Part shown: positions 18,064 to 26,718 of the stretch, one piece after another
Layout: every line of letters starts with the position of its first letter
Numbering within the stretch: the stretch's first letter is position 1
Origin: Flavobacteriales bacterium
GTDB taxonomy: Bacteria > Bacteroidota > Bacteroidia > Flavobacteriales_D > UBA2798
Assembly (NCBI GenBank): GCA_019694795.1
Contig: JAIBBF010000008.1
Span: 21,005 to 85,004 of the forward strand
DNA: 64,000 nucleotides
Direction: 5' to 3'
The notes under the pieces: generated by a model
What the model was told of the DNA's origin: nothing
What the model saw: only the letters and a program-made list of their open reading frames with translations
The model's database searches: none
Translations under genes and position numbers: made by a program

Positions 18064-18147
18064 GCCCGGATGGCGAAATTGGTAAACGTTGCGGTCTCAG
18101 AAGCCGTTGGAGTAACTTCCTTGTGAGTTCGAGTCTCACTTCGGGCA
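18064..18147 (+). tRNA. tRNA-Leu (anticodon CAG)
   Basis: 84 nt. Acceptor arm GCCCGGA pairs with TTCGGGC (one G-U), discriminator A. Anticodon stem GCGGT/GCCGT encloses loop CTCAGAA, giving anticodon CAG (codon CUG). A long variable arm, as expected for class II tRNA-Leu, is followed by the T arm GTGAG-TTCGAGT-CTCAC. The 3' CCA is not encoded. Confidence 0.95.
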
Positions 18148-18234
18148 CTAAACATTGTGAGTTCTGTCCGATATATATTGCGACCGCAGTCCAGTGAAAA
18201 TCGGATTTAAACCTTAAAAAATTCGGATAAAATG

Positions 18235-18267
18235 AAAAAGTCCCGCTATTGCGGGACTTTCTTTTTT
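18235..18267. terminator. Bidirectional intrinsic terminator
   Basis: Perfect stem GTCCCGC/GCGGGAC (18240-18246, 18251-18257), loop TATT, with A5 before and TTTCTTTTTT after. It lies 13 nt beyond the gpmA stop on the minus strand and downstream of the tRNA on the plus strand. Confidence 0.85.
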
Positions 18268-18280
18268 ATGCTATCTGAAT

Positions 18281-18850
18281 TCAGAACTCATAAATTTTTG
18301 GTGTACCGGTAGGAATTTCTACCTGAAGAATTTGTTCGGGTGTCATTTTTTCAATGTACATCATTAAAGCTCTTAAACTATTTCCATGCGCAGCAACGAT
18401 GATGTTTTTTCCGGATTTCAGCAAGGGTAATATTTCTTTTTCGAAATAGGGAATAACACGATCAGCCGTGTCTTTTAAACTTTCTCCATTCGGTGGAGCA
18501 ATGTCGTAAGAACGGCGCCAGATGTGAACCTGCTCATCGCCATACTTGGCGGCGGTTTCTGCTTTGTTGGCTCCTTGCAAATCACCATAGTGACGTTCAT
18601 TCAGTGCCTGGTTTTTAGTTACGGGGATAGCGCTTTGTCCAAGTTCTTCCAAAATGATAGCCAGCGTTCGTTGAGCGCGTTTTAAATCGGAAGTAAAGGC
18701 TTGATCGAAGTGCATTCCTTTCAGTTGTTTTCCGGCATTGCGGGCTTCCTCTTCACCCTTTTCGGTGATGTCCACATCAATCCAACCCGTAAAACGATTC
18801 TCGAGATTCCAGGCGGATTGTCCGTGGCGGACGATGACTAATTTACTCAT
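18281..18850 (-). CDS. gpmA: 2,3-bisphosphoglycerate-dependent phosphoglycerate mutase
   Basis: 189 residues. The histidine-phosphatase motif [12 protein letters not shown] carries the phospho-accepting His. [13 protein letters not shown], the [12 protein letters not shown] motif and the second catalytic His in [12 protein letters not shown] are characteristic of dPGM, the glycolytic interconversion of 3- and 2-phosphoglycerate. It is shorter than the roughly 230-250 residue enterobacterial enzyme but matches the compact form of several bacterial groups. It starts 10 nt after pepA, so both are likely cotranscribed. A strong terminator follows. Confidence 0.93.
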   Translation of the reverse strand: MSKLVIVRHGQSAWNLENRFTGWIDVDITEKGEEEARNAGKQLKGMHFDQAFTSDLKRAQRTLAIILEELGQSAIPVTKNQALNERHYGDLQGANKAETAAKYGDEQVHIWRRSYDIAPPNGESLKDTADRVIPYFEKEILPLLKSGKNIIVAAHGNSLRALMMYIEKMTPEQILQVEIPTGTPKIYEF

Positions 18851-18860
18851 GCGTATTTTC

Positions 18861-20318
18861 TTATTTGCGTTTCTTTTTTAATGCCATTTTTTTGGCAAAC
18901 TGATAGAGCAGGCGAACTCCAACTCCGCTTGCACCTTTATGGTGATAATCCTTGGCATCTTTTAAAAATGCGGGACCGGCAATATCAATATGTACCCAAT
19001 TGTAATCGGTAAAACGTGCAAGGAATTTCCCGGCTGTAATAGCGCCTCCGGTAGCACCTCCGATATTACGGATGTCGGCAATGTCCGATTTCAATAAATC
19101 ATCGTACTCTCTCCAGAAAGGCATTTCTGCTAAACGTTCATAAGTTTCTTCACCGGTTTCAATCAATTCTTTTTTGTACCTGCTTTCGTTGCCCATAACG
19201 GCGCTACCGTATTGACCCGTAATCGCTGCTGCTGCTCCGGTAAGTGTGGCAAGATCGATTACCAATTCGGGTTTGTATTTTTTTGCGTACGCAAGAGCGT
19301 CTGCAAGAATCAACCGTCCTTCTGCATCGGTATTCTGAACTTCCACTGTGGTTCCATCGTGCATGGTAATTACATCATCTACTACCAATGCACTTCCATT
19401 GATGCGGTTATCGGTCGCGGGGATGAGTCCCACAACATATACCGGTAATTTATTTTTAGCAATAGCTGTTATCGCACCAACTACTGCAGCAGCGCCGGCC
19501 ATATCGCATTTCATGGTTTGCATTACGCCGCCCACTTTCAGGGAGTAACCACCAGTATCGAATACAACGCCTTTACCAACTAAAACCAAAGGTTGAGCAT
19601 TGGCTGCTCCACGCGGTTTATAGGTAAGAATGTTAAAGGTGGGAGGAATGTCGCTACCCATATTTACACCGAGTAATCCACCCATGTTAAGGGCTTTTAT
19701 CTGTGCTTTATTTAATACCTCTACCGAGAATCCATTGGCTTTACCCAATTTCTCCATCTCCTTCGAGAATTTAACGGCGTCGAGTGTAATTACCGGCTCA
19801 TTCACCAAATCTTTGGTGATGGAAACCGCTTCCATTAGCTGGACAAACTCTTTCAATTCAGTTTCGGAAAGTACGCCGTTTTCAAGGGTGATTTTGTTCA
19901 GTGTATTGAGTTCCGATTTCTTGCTTTTGTATTTCAAAAACTGATAACTGCCCAATTCCAATCCTTCTAAAAAGGCGAAGAGGTCGGCACGGTTAAATGC
20001 ATGGGAAAGTCCCAATAAAGCCACTTCTTTCTGCTTTTGTGCATTGAGTAATTTACCAATACGGTTTCCGAATGCACGAATGGATTCGAGACGATAGGAA
20101 TGTTCTTTTTCTTTTGAAAAATAAAAAGCAACCGTAATTTTTTTCTTTCCGTTATAGGTAACCAGGGTGTCCGGTTTTTCAGCTGCAATTTTTTCGAGAA
20201 TGATTTCCTTATGCAGGTTCAGTTCAGGGAAATGTGCGATTTGTGAAGCCTTCTGAATGAAATATACTGCTTCATTATATTTTTCTCCTTTTTTGAGAAT
20301 ACTAAAGGTTATAGCCAT
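18861..20318 (-). CDS. pepA: Leucyl aminopeptidase (M17 family)
   Basis: 485 residues. The C-terminal M17 catalytic domain has all expected motifs: [15 protein letters not shown] with the first metal and catalytic Lys region, [14 protein letters not shown], and the signature [14 protein letters not shown] with Asp, Glu and the catalytic Arg. The N-terminal domain (about 1-165) is more divergent, as usual. It is a cytosolic, two-metal exopeptidase removing N-terminal residues from peptides. It lies first in an operon with gpmA. Its upstream gap (20319-20523) carries what looks like the end of a decayed OM protein gene. Confidence 0.93.
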   Translation of the reverse strand: MAITFSILKKGEKYNEAVYFIQKASQIAHFPELNLHKEIILEKIAAEKPDTLVTYNGKKKITVAFYFSKEKEHSYRLESIRAFGNRIGKLLNAQKQKEVALLGLSHAFNRADLFAFLEGLELGSYQFLKYKSKKSELNTLNKITLENGVLSETELKEFVQLMEAVSITKDLVNEPVITLDAVKFSKEMEKLGKANGFSVEVLNKAQIKALNMGGLLGVNMGSDIPPTFNILTYKPRGAANAQPLVLVGKGVVFDTGGYSLKVGGVMQTMKCDMAGAAAVVGAITAIAKNKLPVYVVGLIPATDNRINGSALVVDDVITMHDGTTVEVQNTDAEGRLILADALAYAKKYKPELVIDLATLTGAAAAITGQYGSAVMGNESRYKKELIETGEETYERLAEMPFWREYDDLLKSDIADIRNIGGATGGAITAGKFLARFTDYNWVHIDIAGPAFLKDAKDYHHKGASGVGVRLLYQFAKKMALKKKRK

Positions 20319-20375
20319 GGGTTAAATTTTGGGTAAAAATAACCCCCGGAAAGGAATAATGCAATTAAGTTCGAC

Positions 20376-20456
20376 TCAGAATCGTAATCCCAATGAAAAA
20401 TCGCCTCGTAAATTGAAAACGGTATAGCGAGTGGAGGCCATTATCTCCAGAACCTG
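20376..20456 (-). pseudogene. Possible remnant of an outer-membrane beta-barrel gene (C-terminal 26 codons)
   Basis: In the gap between pepA and elbB the minus strand reads 26 codons after an in-frame TAG and up to a TGA, ending TRYTVFNLRGDFSLGLRF. Alternating hydrophobic/polar residues and a terminal Phe are typical of the last strand of Gram-negative outer-membrane barrels. No intact upstream part is present. This could be the tail of a deleted gene, but the piece is short and chance is not excluded. Confidence 0.3.
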
Positions 20457-20523
20457 CTATCTTATACCAACTGAAATGTCATTCTTATTAAAGGGTGTGG
20501 CAAAAATGGTTGCTTTTTTTAAA

Positions 20524-21201
20524 TTATTTCAGCAGTTCCGCAATAGCCTGATCGATATTCCGTTTTACCTCGATTATCGAAGCCTCCATCATGTAACAAG
20601 GTGCAGATATAATCCTGTACTGTGTATCAATTTCCAATTCCCGAATTGATTTCATCACCGCGGTGGCGCCGGTGGCTTCTATACCCGATGAAATGGCAGC
20701 AATATCATAAGGCGATTTTTCGGTGGTAGTGCCTACGGAAAGAGAAGGATGGTGTTCTGTTCCCTGTAAAGCTTTGGCAACTACGGTGGGACCCATACAC
20801 AAGGCGGCGATGGGTTTTTTCGATGCGACCATTTCGCGTATGCAGCGCTGAACTTCAGGATGGATTTCGCCATCGGGTCCCTTAAACGCCCACTGCGTTA
20901 AATTTTTTGCAGCTCCGAATCCACCGGGAATAACCAAAGCATCAAAATCAGTTGCGTTAAATTGAGCGAGGTCCTTGATTTCCCCCCGTGCAATACGTGC
21001 CGCTTCGGTTAAAGCATTGCGACTCTCTTTCATTTCTTCACCTGTAAGGTGATTGATGACGTGGTATTGAGAAATATTTGGTGCAAAACAATGATACGAT
21101 CCGCCATTTTCGGCAATTGCCAATAAGGAAAAAACGGCTTCCTGAATTTCGGAACCATCATAAACACCGCAACCGGAAAGTAGAACTGCAACTTTTTTCA
21201 T
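20524..21201 (-). CDS. elbB: ElbB-like glyoxalase (DJ-1/PfpI superfamily)
   Basis: 225 residues from the ATG at 21201. The ElbB features are VLLSGCGVYDGSEIQEAVFSL at the N-terminus, DALVIPGGFGAAKNL, and the nucleophile-elbow Cys in PIAALCMGPTVVAKAL. ElbB belongs to the class I glutamine amidotransferase-like/DJ-1 fold and has weak glyoxalase activity in E. coli; its original link to isoprenoid synthesis is not firmly established. The gene starts 11 nt after ctlX, so they form one unit. The longer frame to 21252 overlaps ctlX and lacks family similarity. Confidence 0.9.
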   Translation of the reverse strand: MKKVAVLLSGCGVYDGSEIQEAVFSLLAIAENGGSYHCFAPNISQYHVINHLTGEEMKESRNALTEAARIARGEIKDLAQFNATDFDALVIPGGFGAAKNLTQWAFKGPDGEIHPEVQRCIREMVASKKPIAALCMGPTVVAKALQGTEHHPSLSVGTTTEKSPYDIAAISSGIEATGATAVMKSIRELEIDTQYRIISAPCYMMEASIIEVKRNIDQAIAELLK

Positions 21202-21212
21202 AGGTAGATTTT

Positions 21213-22130
21213 TTAAAAACGAGGTTTGGCATGAATCCCTGCTAACATACAACGCAAACTTCCGCCTCCGATTTTCTCAATGAGTGGAATAGGGAAAGCA
21301 ATGCATTTTATATCTGCAGGTAATGCTGCTAATTGATTTTTTTCTAAATGCATTAAAGCTGTTTCACTTAAGAGTAAACACTTTTCTCCAGCCTTATTTT
21401 TCACTTCGAGCATGTTTCCGCAAAAGGCCGACATCTGTTGGATGGAAATTGGAATGACCTGAATTTGATCGGCCTCCAAATGTTTGCGAACCATACTCGC
21501 TTCTAATGGATCACTGATGGCGTCGAGACACACAAAGGCATATCCGCTGCCGATATTCATCACCACATTGGTGTGATAAACCTGTTCAGCTTTTGGTCCC
21601 AGCGCTTCAAATACGATCGGTGTATAATCAATTCGATGACACAATTCGCGCACTAGTTTTTCATTGGTGCGGGGCGAGATGCAGGCGTATGCTTTATGGT
21701 GAACATGATCAAAAACAATGCTGCCCGTTCCTTCTAAAGCGATATTGTTTTCTTCTGCAGGACTCAAATCGATGATGGTGGTTATCTCAAATTTTTTCCT
21801 CAGTTCTTCTACGACCTGCATATTACGTTCTGCTCTTCGGTTGGGCGTGAGCATGGGGAACAAAACCAGTGTTTCGTCCGGTTGAATGCAAATCCAGTTA
21901 TTGGGAAAAACCGCATCGGGTGTAATTTTTTCCGGAACAGAATCGAATACCAAATAGGCAATGTTTTCGCGGCGTAAAATTTCCAGTACCTGAGAAAATT
22001 CCTGCATCACCTGGTGATGATCTTCCATTTCCAATTGCTGTTGAAAGGAATTGGATGAAGCCGTTTCGGGATTAAATCCGAAATGTGTGGGTTTCACCAG
22101 AAAAACAAAAGATGGCGATTGTTCGGACAT
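21213..22130 (-). CDS. ctlX: Citrulline utilization hydrolase CtlX-type (amidinotransferase superfamily)
   Basis: 305 residues from the ATG at 22130. The amidinotransferase/arginine-deiminase fold is shown by DAVFPNNW, LEGTGSIVFDH, VYHTNVVMNIG with the catalytic His, and the nucleophile Cys in GGGSLRCMLAG near the C-terminus. These motifs match the CtlX family, described as citrulline hydrolase, and related dimethylarginine-type hydrolases. Substrate choice is not certain from sequence. Upstream, divergent from the dipeptidase gene, there is a near -7 box. It is cotranscribed with elbB. Confidence 0.82.
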   Translation of the reverse strand: MSEQSPSFVFLVKPTHFGFNPETASSNSFQQQLEMEDHHQVMQEFSQVLEILRRENIAYLVFDSVPEKITPDAVFPNNWICIQPDETLVLFPMLTPNRRAERNMQVVEELRKKFEITTIIDLSPAEENNIALEGTGSIVFDHVHHKAYACISPRTNEKLVRELCHRIDYTPIVFEALGPKAEQVYHTNVVMNIGSGYAFVCLDAISDPLEASMVRKHLEADQIQVIPISIQQMSAFCGNMLEVKNKAGEKCLLLSETALMHLEKNQLAALPADIKCIAFPIPLIEKIGGGSLRCMLAGIHAKPRF

Positions 22131-22179
22131 GAAAATTCTTAATAAATCCAAATAAACAAATTTTTTTAGCCACAATTCC

Positions 22180-22187
22180 TATTTTTG
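22180..22187 (+). promoter_or_regulatory. -7 promoter box TATTTTTG of the dipeptidase gene
   Basis: Exact TAnnTTTG match ending 3 nt before the ATG at 22191 and 9 nt before the ATG at 22197. If the -7 box is used, the second ATG is the likelier start. Confidence 0.5.
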
Positions 22188-22190
22188 AGA

Positions 22191-22958
22191 ATGCGTATGT
22201 ATAAAATTATTATTCCACTGTTTGGTTGCTTTCTTTTTTCCTGTTCTTCCCCTGAACAAAAAAGTAGCGAAAATCATTCTTCTGATACATTGTTTAAATC
22301 GGAACAGGCTGATTCTACTAGTGATGATTTGATTCAAGTGGAAGATACCTGTCAGCTGGAAAAAGATTTAATTGCATCGGGATTGGTTTGTGTGAATGGT
22401 ATGTGTCCGGCGATAAAGGTTGACCTCCGTTATTCCGATACGCTGAATTTAGTGGGCGAGGATATGTATGGTGATTTATCACGTTTGTATTTGCATCCGG
22501 AAGCAGCAAAAAAATTATGTAAGGCACAGGAATTACTTTTTAAAGAAGATTCTACCTTACATCTGCTGGTTTACGATGGTGTTCGTCCACGTCGCGTTCA
22601 GCAAATGTTGTGGGATAAAGTGGATCTTCCTCCCTCTCAAAAGGGAAAATTTGTTTCTAATCCTAAAAACACTTCATTGCATAATTATGGTTGTGCGGTT
22701 GATATCACCATCGTGAGAGAAAACGGAGAGGTGCTGGATATGGGGACCAATTACGACGATACCGCCATTCTTGCGCATCCGGACCTGGAGGTGTTTTTCT
22801 TAAAAGAAAAGCAATTAACCGAAACTCATATTCAAAACCGGAAACTGCTGCGAAAGGTGATGCAGGGCGCCGGATTTTTTGGTATTTCCTCTGAGTGGTG
22901 GCACTTTAATGCCTGCACCCGCGAATTTGCCCGGGCTAATTACAAAGTGATTGAATAA
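22191..22958 (+). CDS. M15 family D-Ala-D-Ala dipeptidase (VanX/DdpX-like) lipoprotein
   Basis: About 253-255 residues. Two in-frame ATGs (22191 and 22197) are possible; both give a lipoprotein signal (IIIPLFGCFLFSC, lipobox LFSC). After a Ser/Asp-rich linker comes the M15D domain. It has VDLRYSDTLNLVG, the substrate Arg in YDGVRPRRVQ, the zinc ligands His and Asp in SLHNYGCAVDITI, and the catalytic Glu and third ligand in EWWHFN. The expected activity is cleavage of D-alanyl-D-alanine in the periplasm, for peptidoglycan recycling rather than vancomycin resistance, since no vanHA genes are nearby. Confidence 0.88.
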   Translation: MRMYKIIIPLFGCFLFSCSSPEQKSSENHSSDTLFKSEQADSTSDDLIQVEDTCQLEKDLIASGLVCVNGMCPAIKVDLRYSDTLNLVGEDMYGDLSRLYLHPEAAKKLCKAQELLFKEDSTLHLLVYDGVRPRRVQQMLWDKVDLPPSQKGKFVSNPKNTSLHNYGCAVDITIVRENGEVLDMGTNYDDTAILAHPDLEVFFLKEKQLTETHIQNRKLLRKVMQGAGFFGISSEWWHFNACTREFARANYKVIE

Positions 22959-22974
22959 TTGAACTTTTTTTGGT

Positions 22975-22982
22975 TAGTTTTG
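22975..22982 (+). promoter_or_regulatory. -7 promoter box TAGTTTTG of the peroxidase gene
   Basis: Exact TAnnTTTG match 16 nt before the ATG at 22999, with TTG at 22951-22953 as a possible -33 element (21-nt spacer). Confidence 0.55.
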
Positions 22983-22998
22983 TTTAAACCCAAAAACC

Positions 22999-23592
22999 AT
23001 GAAACGTATTCTCATTTCCGGTGGTATTCTTGTTTTGTTTTCAGGACTTTTTATACTGAACAGTTCCTGTACATCAGAAAAGGTTGCAACCACCGCCAAT
23101 CCTACTGTAACCATGAAAACTATTTATGATTTTAAAGTCACCGACATTAACGGTTCCGCTTTTGATTTTGCTTCTCTAAAAGGAAAAAAAATTCTGGTAG
23201 TAAATACCGCGAGTGAATGCGGATTAACACCTCAATACGAGCAATTGGAAGAATTGTATAAAAACTATGGTGGAGATAAATTTACCATCGTTGGTTTTCC
23301 TGCAAATAATTTTGGTCAGCAAGAACCGGGTACCAATGATGAAATCAAAACCTTCTGCAGCAGAAATTATGGTGTGACTTTCCCCATGATGTCGAAAATT
23401 TCTGTGAAGGGAGATGATCAGCATCCATTGTACAAATGGTTAACCCATAAGTCGGAAAATGGAGTAGGGGATTACGAAGTAAAATGGAATTTCCATAAAT
23501 TTCTCATTGATGAAAATGGTCACCTCGTTCGCGATGTGGATCCACGTACATTGCCTAATGATCCGATCATTACCGACTGGATTAAGAAATAA
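22999..23592 (+). CDS. Glutathione peroxidase family protein, exported
   Basis: 197 residues. A hydrophobic N-terminus ending FILNSSC is either a signal peptide or an atypical lipoprotein signal. The mature part is a thioredoxin-fold GPx with the peroxidatic Cys in VNTASECGLTPQY, FPANNFGQQEP, and the Trp/Asn tetrad region VKWNFHKFLI. Bacterial Cys-type members usually reduce hydroperoxides with thioredoxin rather than glutathione. Export from the cytoplasm is somewhat unusual for the family and would need a periplasmic reductant. It is followed by a terminator and by bshB1, another thiol-stress gene. Confidence 0.88.
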   Translation: MKRILISGGILVLFSGLFILNSSCTSEKVATTANPTVTMKTIYDFKVTDINGSAFDFASLKGKKILVVNTASECGLTPQYEQLEELYKNYGGDKFTIVGFPANNFGQQEPGTNDEIKTFCSRNYGVTFPMMSKISVKGDDQHPLYKWLTHKSENGVGDYEVKWNFHKFLIDENGHLVRDVDPRTLPNDPIITDWIKK

Positions 23593-23600
23593 AGAGAAAG

Positions 23601-23626
23601 TCCCGAAGTTTTCGGGATTTTTTTTT
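23601..23626 (+). terminator. Intrinsic terminator
   Basis: Perfect stem TCCCGAA/TTCGGGA (23601-23607, 23611-23617), GTT loop, T-rich tail. It ends the peroxidase transcript. Confidence 0.85.
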
Positions 23627-23635
23627 GTCCTTTGT

Positions 23636-23643
23636 TAACTTTG
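23636..23643 (+). promoter_or_regulatory. -7 promoter box TAACTTTG of bshB1
   Basis: Exact TAnnTTTG match 14 nt before the ATG at 23658, immediately after the preceding terminator. Confidence 0.5.
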
Positions 23644-23657
23644 TCAAAATCCCTCTC

Positions 23658-24374
23658 ATGAAAATCGATCTTCTCGCTTTTGCCGCTCATCCCGATGATG
23701 CAGAATTATCTGCCTCGGGTACATTGATTCATCACAAAATGTTGGGTAAAACAACGGGTGTTATTGATCTTACCAGAGGTGAACTGGGTTCCCGAGGTTC
23801 GGTGGAATTGCGTAAACAGGAAGCGGAGGCCGCATCAAAAATCATGGGACTTGATCTCAGGGAAAATCTGGGAATGTCCGACGGATTTTTTGAGGTGAAC
23901 GAAGAAAATCTGCGCAAGGTGATTACCGCTATTCGTAAATACCAGCCGGAGATTATTCTTGGTCCGGCATTAGAAGATCGTCACCCCGATCATGGTCGTG
24001 CAGCACAATTGATTTCGCGTGCCACATTTCTTGCGGGATTAGCAAAAATTGAAACTGAAGAGGATGGTAAAAAACAATCGATCTGGAGAGCAAAGGCGGT
24101 CTATTATTACATCCAGGATAAATTGCTGAAGCCGGATATTGTGGTGGATATCACGCCCTATTTCGATAAAAAACTTGAAGCTATCATGGCCTATAGTTCA
24201 CAGTTTTATAATCCGGATTCCAAGGAACCGCAAACGCCTATTTCTACCAAGGAATTTTTCGAATATGTAAAAGCTAAATCGCTTACATTCGGACGATCCA
24301 TTCAATGCATGTACGGCGAAGGTTTTAACATTGAGCGTACGCCCGGTGTGAATTCACTGTTCGATTTGAAATAA
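23658..24374 (+). CDS. bshB1: Bacillithiol biosynthesis deacetylase BshB1
   Basis: 238 residues. It is a LmbE/PIG-L zinc deacetylase: the first motif AFAAHPDDAELSASGTL holds the zinc His, Asp and catalytic Asp, and the third zinc ligand lies in the EDRHPDHGRAAQLI segment. The LTRGELGSRGSVELRKQEA stretch and length match BshB1, which removes the acetyl group from GlcNAc-malate in bacillithiol synthesis. Bacteroidota commonly carry bshA, bshB1 and bshC, unlinked. I chose the ATG at 23658 rather than the upstream non-ATG extension, since the extension falls in the promoter and terminator region. Confidence 0.94.
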   Translation: MKIDLLAFAAHPDDAELSASGTLIHHKMLGKTTGVIDLTRGELGSRGSVELRKQEAEAASKIMGLDLRENLGMSDGFFEVNEENLRKVITAIRKYQPEIILGPALEDRHPDHGRAAQLISRATFLAGLAKIETEEDGKKQSIWRAKAVYYYIQDKLLKPDIVVDITPYFDKKLEAIMAYSSQFYNPDSKEPQTPISTKEFFEYVKAKSLTFGRSIQCMYGEGFNIERTPGVNSLFDLK

Positions 24375-24377
24375 ACT

Positions 24378-24932
24378 TTATTTCATCTGTTTTCTCAGGT
24401 AATCTTTCAGCGGTTCATCCTGGTAATAAACTTCCATTAAAATCGCTTTGCCGTCGTGAATATTTACCGTTGCGTAAAATTCATTATCGTCGCGCGTCAT
24501 TTCATTATACGAGGATTCTGCTAATGGAGCAAGATCTTCATTCATGTAATACTTATCGAAGGGCACCATAAATTGGACAAACTTATCATTCACCCATCTC
24601 ACTTTCGTTTCAAAGTAATCGCGTTCCTTCGGAATTTCACTGCTTACAGAATGAAAATAGGCCCAGCCATCTTTATCGCGGTCAACCGCTACATAACATT
24701 TTCCTTCGGGATAAAAATTTCCTTCGCCGGCTGCTTCGGTGCTTGTGTTAAAACGTAAAACGATATATCGTCCACGCATAAAATCTACCGGGTCTACCGG
24801 ACGCAAAGCAAATTTATAAATGGATTTTTCATTGCTGATGTGCATTTCATTACTTACCACCAGGTAGACCGGAACGGCAAGGACAATAAGAAATACACCC
24901 AATATGACCGTTAATTTTTTTCGTGAATTCAT
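24378..24932 (-). CDS. GDYXXLXY domain membrane-anchored protein
   Basis: 184 residues with one N-terminal membrane segment (LTVILGVFLIVLAVPVYLVV). The segment DFMRGRYIVLRF matches the GDYXXLXY family motif (here GRYIVLRF). It overlaps the DUF2157 gene upstream by 4 nt (ATGA), the standard neighbour of this family across bacteria. The soluble part is predicted on the outer side of the cytoplasmic membrane. The function is unknown. Its stop is 3 nt from the convergent bshB1 stop, and a short AT-rich palindrome (24368-24384) covers both stops. Confidence 0.8.
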   Translation of the reverse strand: MNSRKKLTVILGVFLIVLAVPVYLVVSNEMHISNEKSIYKFALRPVDPVDFMRGRYIVLRFNTSTEAAGEGNFYPEGKCYVAVDRDKDGWAYFHSVSSEIPKERDYFETKVRWVNDKFVQFMVPFDKYYMNEDLAPLAESSYNEMTRDDNEFYATVNIHDGKAILMEVYYQDEPLKDYLRKQMK

Positions 24933-26197
24933 TCTTTCTCTTCGATACGTTTGCTATACACTGAATTGAAAACAAAAAAGGCTACACCTACGGAAATGTA
25001 AATCATTCCTTTTAACAGAAACGGAATATCGGTATCGAAATAGCGGACAATCATGTGGACCGAAAATACTGTTACACCGAAAACGATGAGTCGCGCAATT
25101 TTGTGGTGGAGTCCGTGTTGCAGGTACCAAACAGCCAATCCCAATAAATACAGATTAATCAATACCCGTGCAAAAACATCCGAATCGGATAGAGCAGTGA
25201 GCATGGCGAGCAACATGACTATGGGAAAAGAGAAGATGGCCAGGTTCAGATCATCGCCCTTATCTTTTTGTTTCCAGAAGAAATAAGAACTTAATGCAGC
25301 GAGAGCGATGGGTACAACGTAATTCATGAAATAAATCATTTCTTTTTCCGGTTCACCGCCTCCCATCCATGGCATGAATTCGCGATAGGGATTTTCTTCA
25401 CTCAGGTATCCGTCTGCACGTAAGGTTGCCAGTAAAACTCCTTTTACGGAAAACACAATGGCAAAGGCGGCAATGGAGTAAATACTCACGGATTGAAAAG
25501 GTCGTTTCCAAAAGCGGTCCTGCTGTCCGTAAAATTCCTTTCCTAAACTGTACATGAATAAGGCGCCAAGAATAACGGTGATGTAATGATTGGCCGAAGT
25601 GGAGTAGTAAATAGTATAAGTCAAGCTTAGTGCCAGCGCCCAACCTAAAATGGTTCCGCGATAAGAGAATACATTTTGTTTTTGGATCATGAGGAAATAG
25701 GGAACAAGTCCGATTAAAAACACCCAGTACCACAATACTTCATCGGGAACGGAATAAAAGCGAAACCAACGCAGATTACTTATGTAAGCGGCGTAAACAT
25801 AAACGGAAATTCCAACGGTATAAAAGATGGCTACCGATGTAGAACGGCTGATGTAAATGAGTGGCAATACAATGAGCATCCAGACAAACATGAATTTATC
25901 AATGCCTCCGCCCATATTATACACTTGCGAAACGAGGGCCAGTGATGATCCCACCATTAGGGCAAGGAACAATGAACTGCATTCGCGCCAAACGGTGGAT
26001 TCCGATTTTTTCATTTCCATGTAGGCATAACTTCCCATACCAATCAGGATCGGAAAAAAGCTGAGGATAATTCGAATTCCACGAGGGAAGTCGTCCCAAT
26101 TATGCGCAAAAATGGATATGATACCCGCGCTGAGCGCAATGGTTCCTAAATTACCAATGGCAATACGCGATAATGAAAACAGACGGGTTTGGTTCAT
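24929..26197 (-). CDS. DUF2157 integral membrane protein
   Basis: 422 residues with about twelve hydrophobic segments. The N-terminal region (IGNLGTIALSAGIISIFAHN and WDDFPRGIRIILSF) is the DUF2157 signature. The start at 26197 removes an unlikely 38-residue extension that would overlap the upstream lipoprotein. It is translationally coupled to the following GDYXXLXY gene, and the two are a recurrent unit of unknown role. They follow uvrB and a small lipoprotein gene on the same strand and may be read from the same transcript. Confidence 0.82.
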   Translation of the reverse strand: MNQTRLFSLSRIAIGNLGTIALSAGIISIFAHNWDDFPRGIRIILSFFPILIGMGSYAYMEMKKSESTVWRECSSLFLALMVGSSLALVSQVYNMGGGIDKFMFVWMLIVLPLIYISRSTSVAIFYTVGISVYVYAAYISNLRWFRFYSVPDEVLWYWVFLIGLVPYFLMIQKQNVFSYRGTILGWALALSLTYTIYYSTSANHYITVILGALFMYSLGKEFYGQQDRFWKRPFQSVSIYSIAAFAIVFSVKGVLLATLRADGYLSEENPYREFMPWMGGGEPEKEMIYFMNYVVPIALAALSSYFFWKQKDKGDDLNLAIFSFPIVMLLAMLTALSDSDVFARVLINLYLLGLAVWYLQHGLHHKIARLIVFGVTVFSVHMIVRYFDTDIPFLLKGMIYISVGVAFFVFNSVYSKRIEEKE

Positions 26198-26246
26198 GGT
26201 TTTGGTTTTTACCAATTTAGCGAAAAACCCGACAAAATAAAAGCTG

Positions 26247-26714
26247 TTAATAAGTATAGGTAATCCGCTCTTTCCAACCCTGGAGAGTAAGGATAACGGT
26301 ACCGGGACCATTCGCCGGATTACGAATGGATTTAATATTGAAACGATAGGTTTTTGTCAACAAAGCCCTACAGGCATCTCCATTGTTTTCGTGCAGTAAA
26401 AATATGGCTGCTTGAACTGGCATTGATTTTTTATACATGCCGTTAAACGCAAGATCAAACTGATGTTCTTTGCAACCACCGCTATAACTAACGGTGATGG
26501 ATAAAATATCACCCGAAAGGGTGACGGTATCGATGGTGAATGGATCATGATCTGCGGTGATTTCAAGATTGGGATCCACTTTAATGGAGGGAATAGAATC
26601 GTTGGTCATGCCACTGATGGATTTTGTATCGCCGGAATTTTTTTTGTGCGATTTGCAGGCGGTCATTCCCAATGCAATTACCAATAAGAAGACCAAAATA
26701 GTTCGCGTTTTCAT
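26247..26714 (-). CDS. Small lipoprotein of unknown function
   Basis: 155 residues. The lipoprotein signal MKTRTILVFLLVIALGMTAC has lipobox MTAC. The mature part is a small beta-rich domain with conserved-looking SYSGGCKEHQFDLAF and NNGDACRALLTKTYRF, whose two Cys could form a disulfide. I do not recognise a named family. It starts 4 nt after the uvrB stop, so it is probably cotranscribed with uvrB, but there is no evident functional link. Confidence 0.7.
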   Translation of the reverse strand: MKTRTILVFLLVIALGMTACKSHKKNSGDTKSISGMTNDSIPSIKVDPNLEITADHDPFTIDTVTLSGDILSITVSYSGGCKEHQFDLAFNGMYKKSMPVQAAIFLLHENNGDACRALLTKTYRFNIKSIRNPANGPGTVILTLQGWKERITYTY

Positions 26715-26718
26715 AATG

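Noticed and set aside
22191..22958. Vancomycin-resistance vanX
   Set aside because: The catalytic motifs fit the broader D-Ala-D-Ala dipeptidase family, but there are no vanH, vanA or vanRS genes and Gram-negatives use such enzymes for peptidoglycan recycling.
24368..24384. AT-only palindrome GAAATAAA-C-TTTATTTC over two convergent stop codons
   Set aside because: Very weak stem without GC pairs; it largely reflects the two stop codons and coding constraints.
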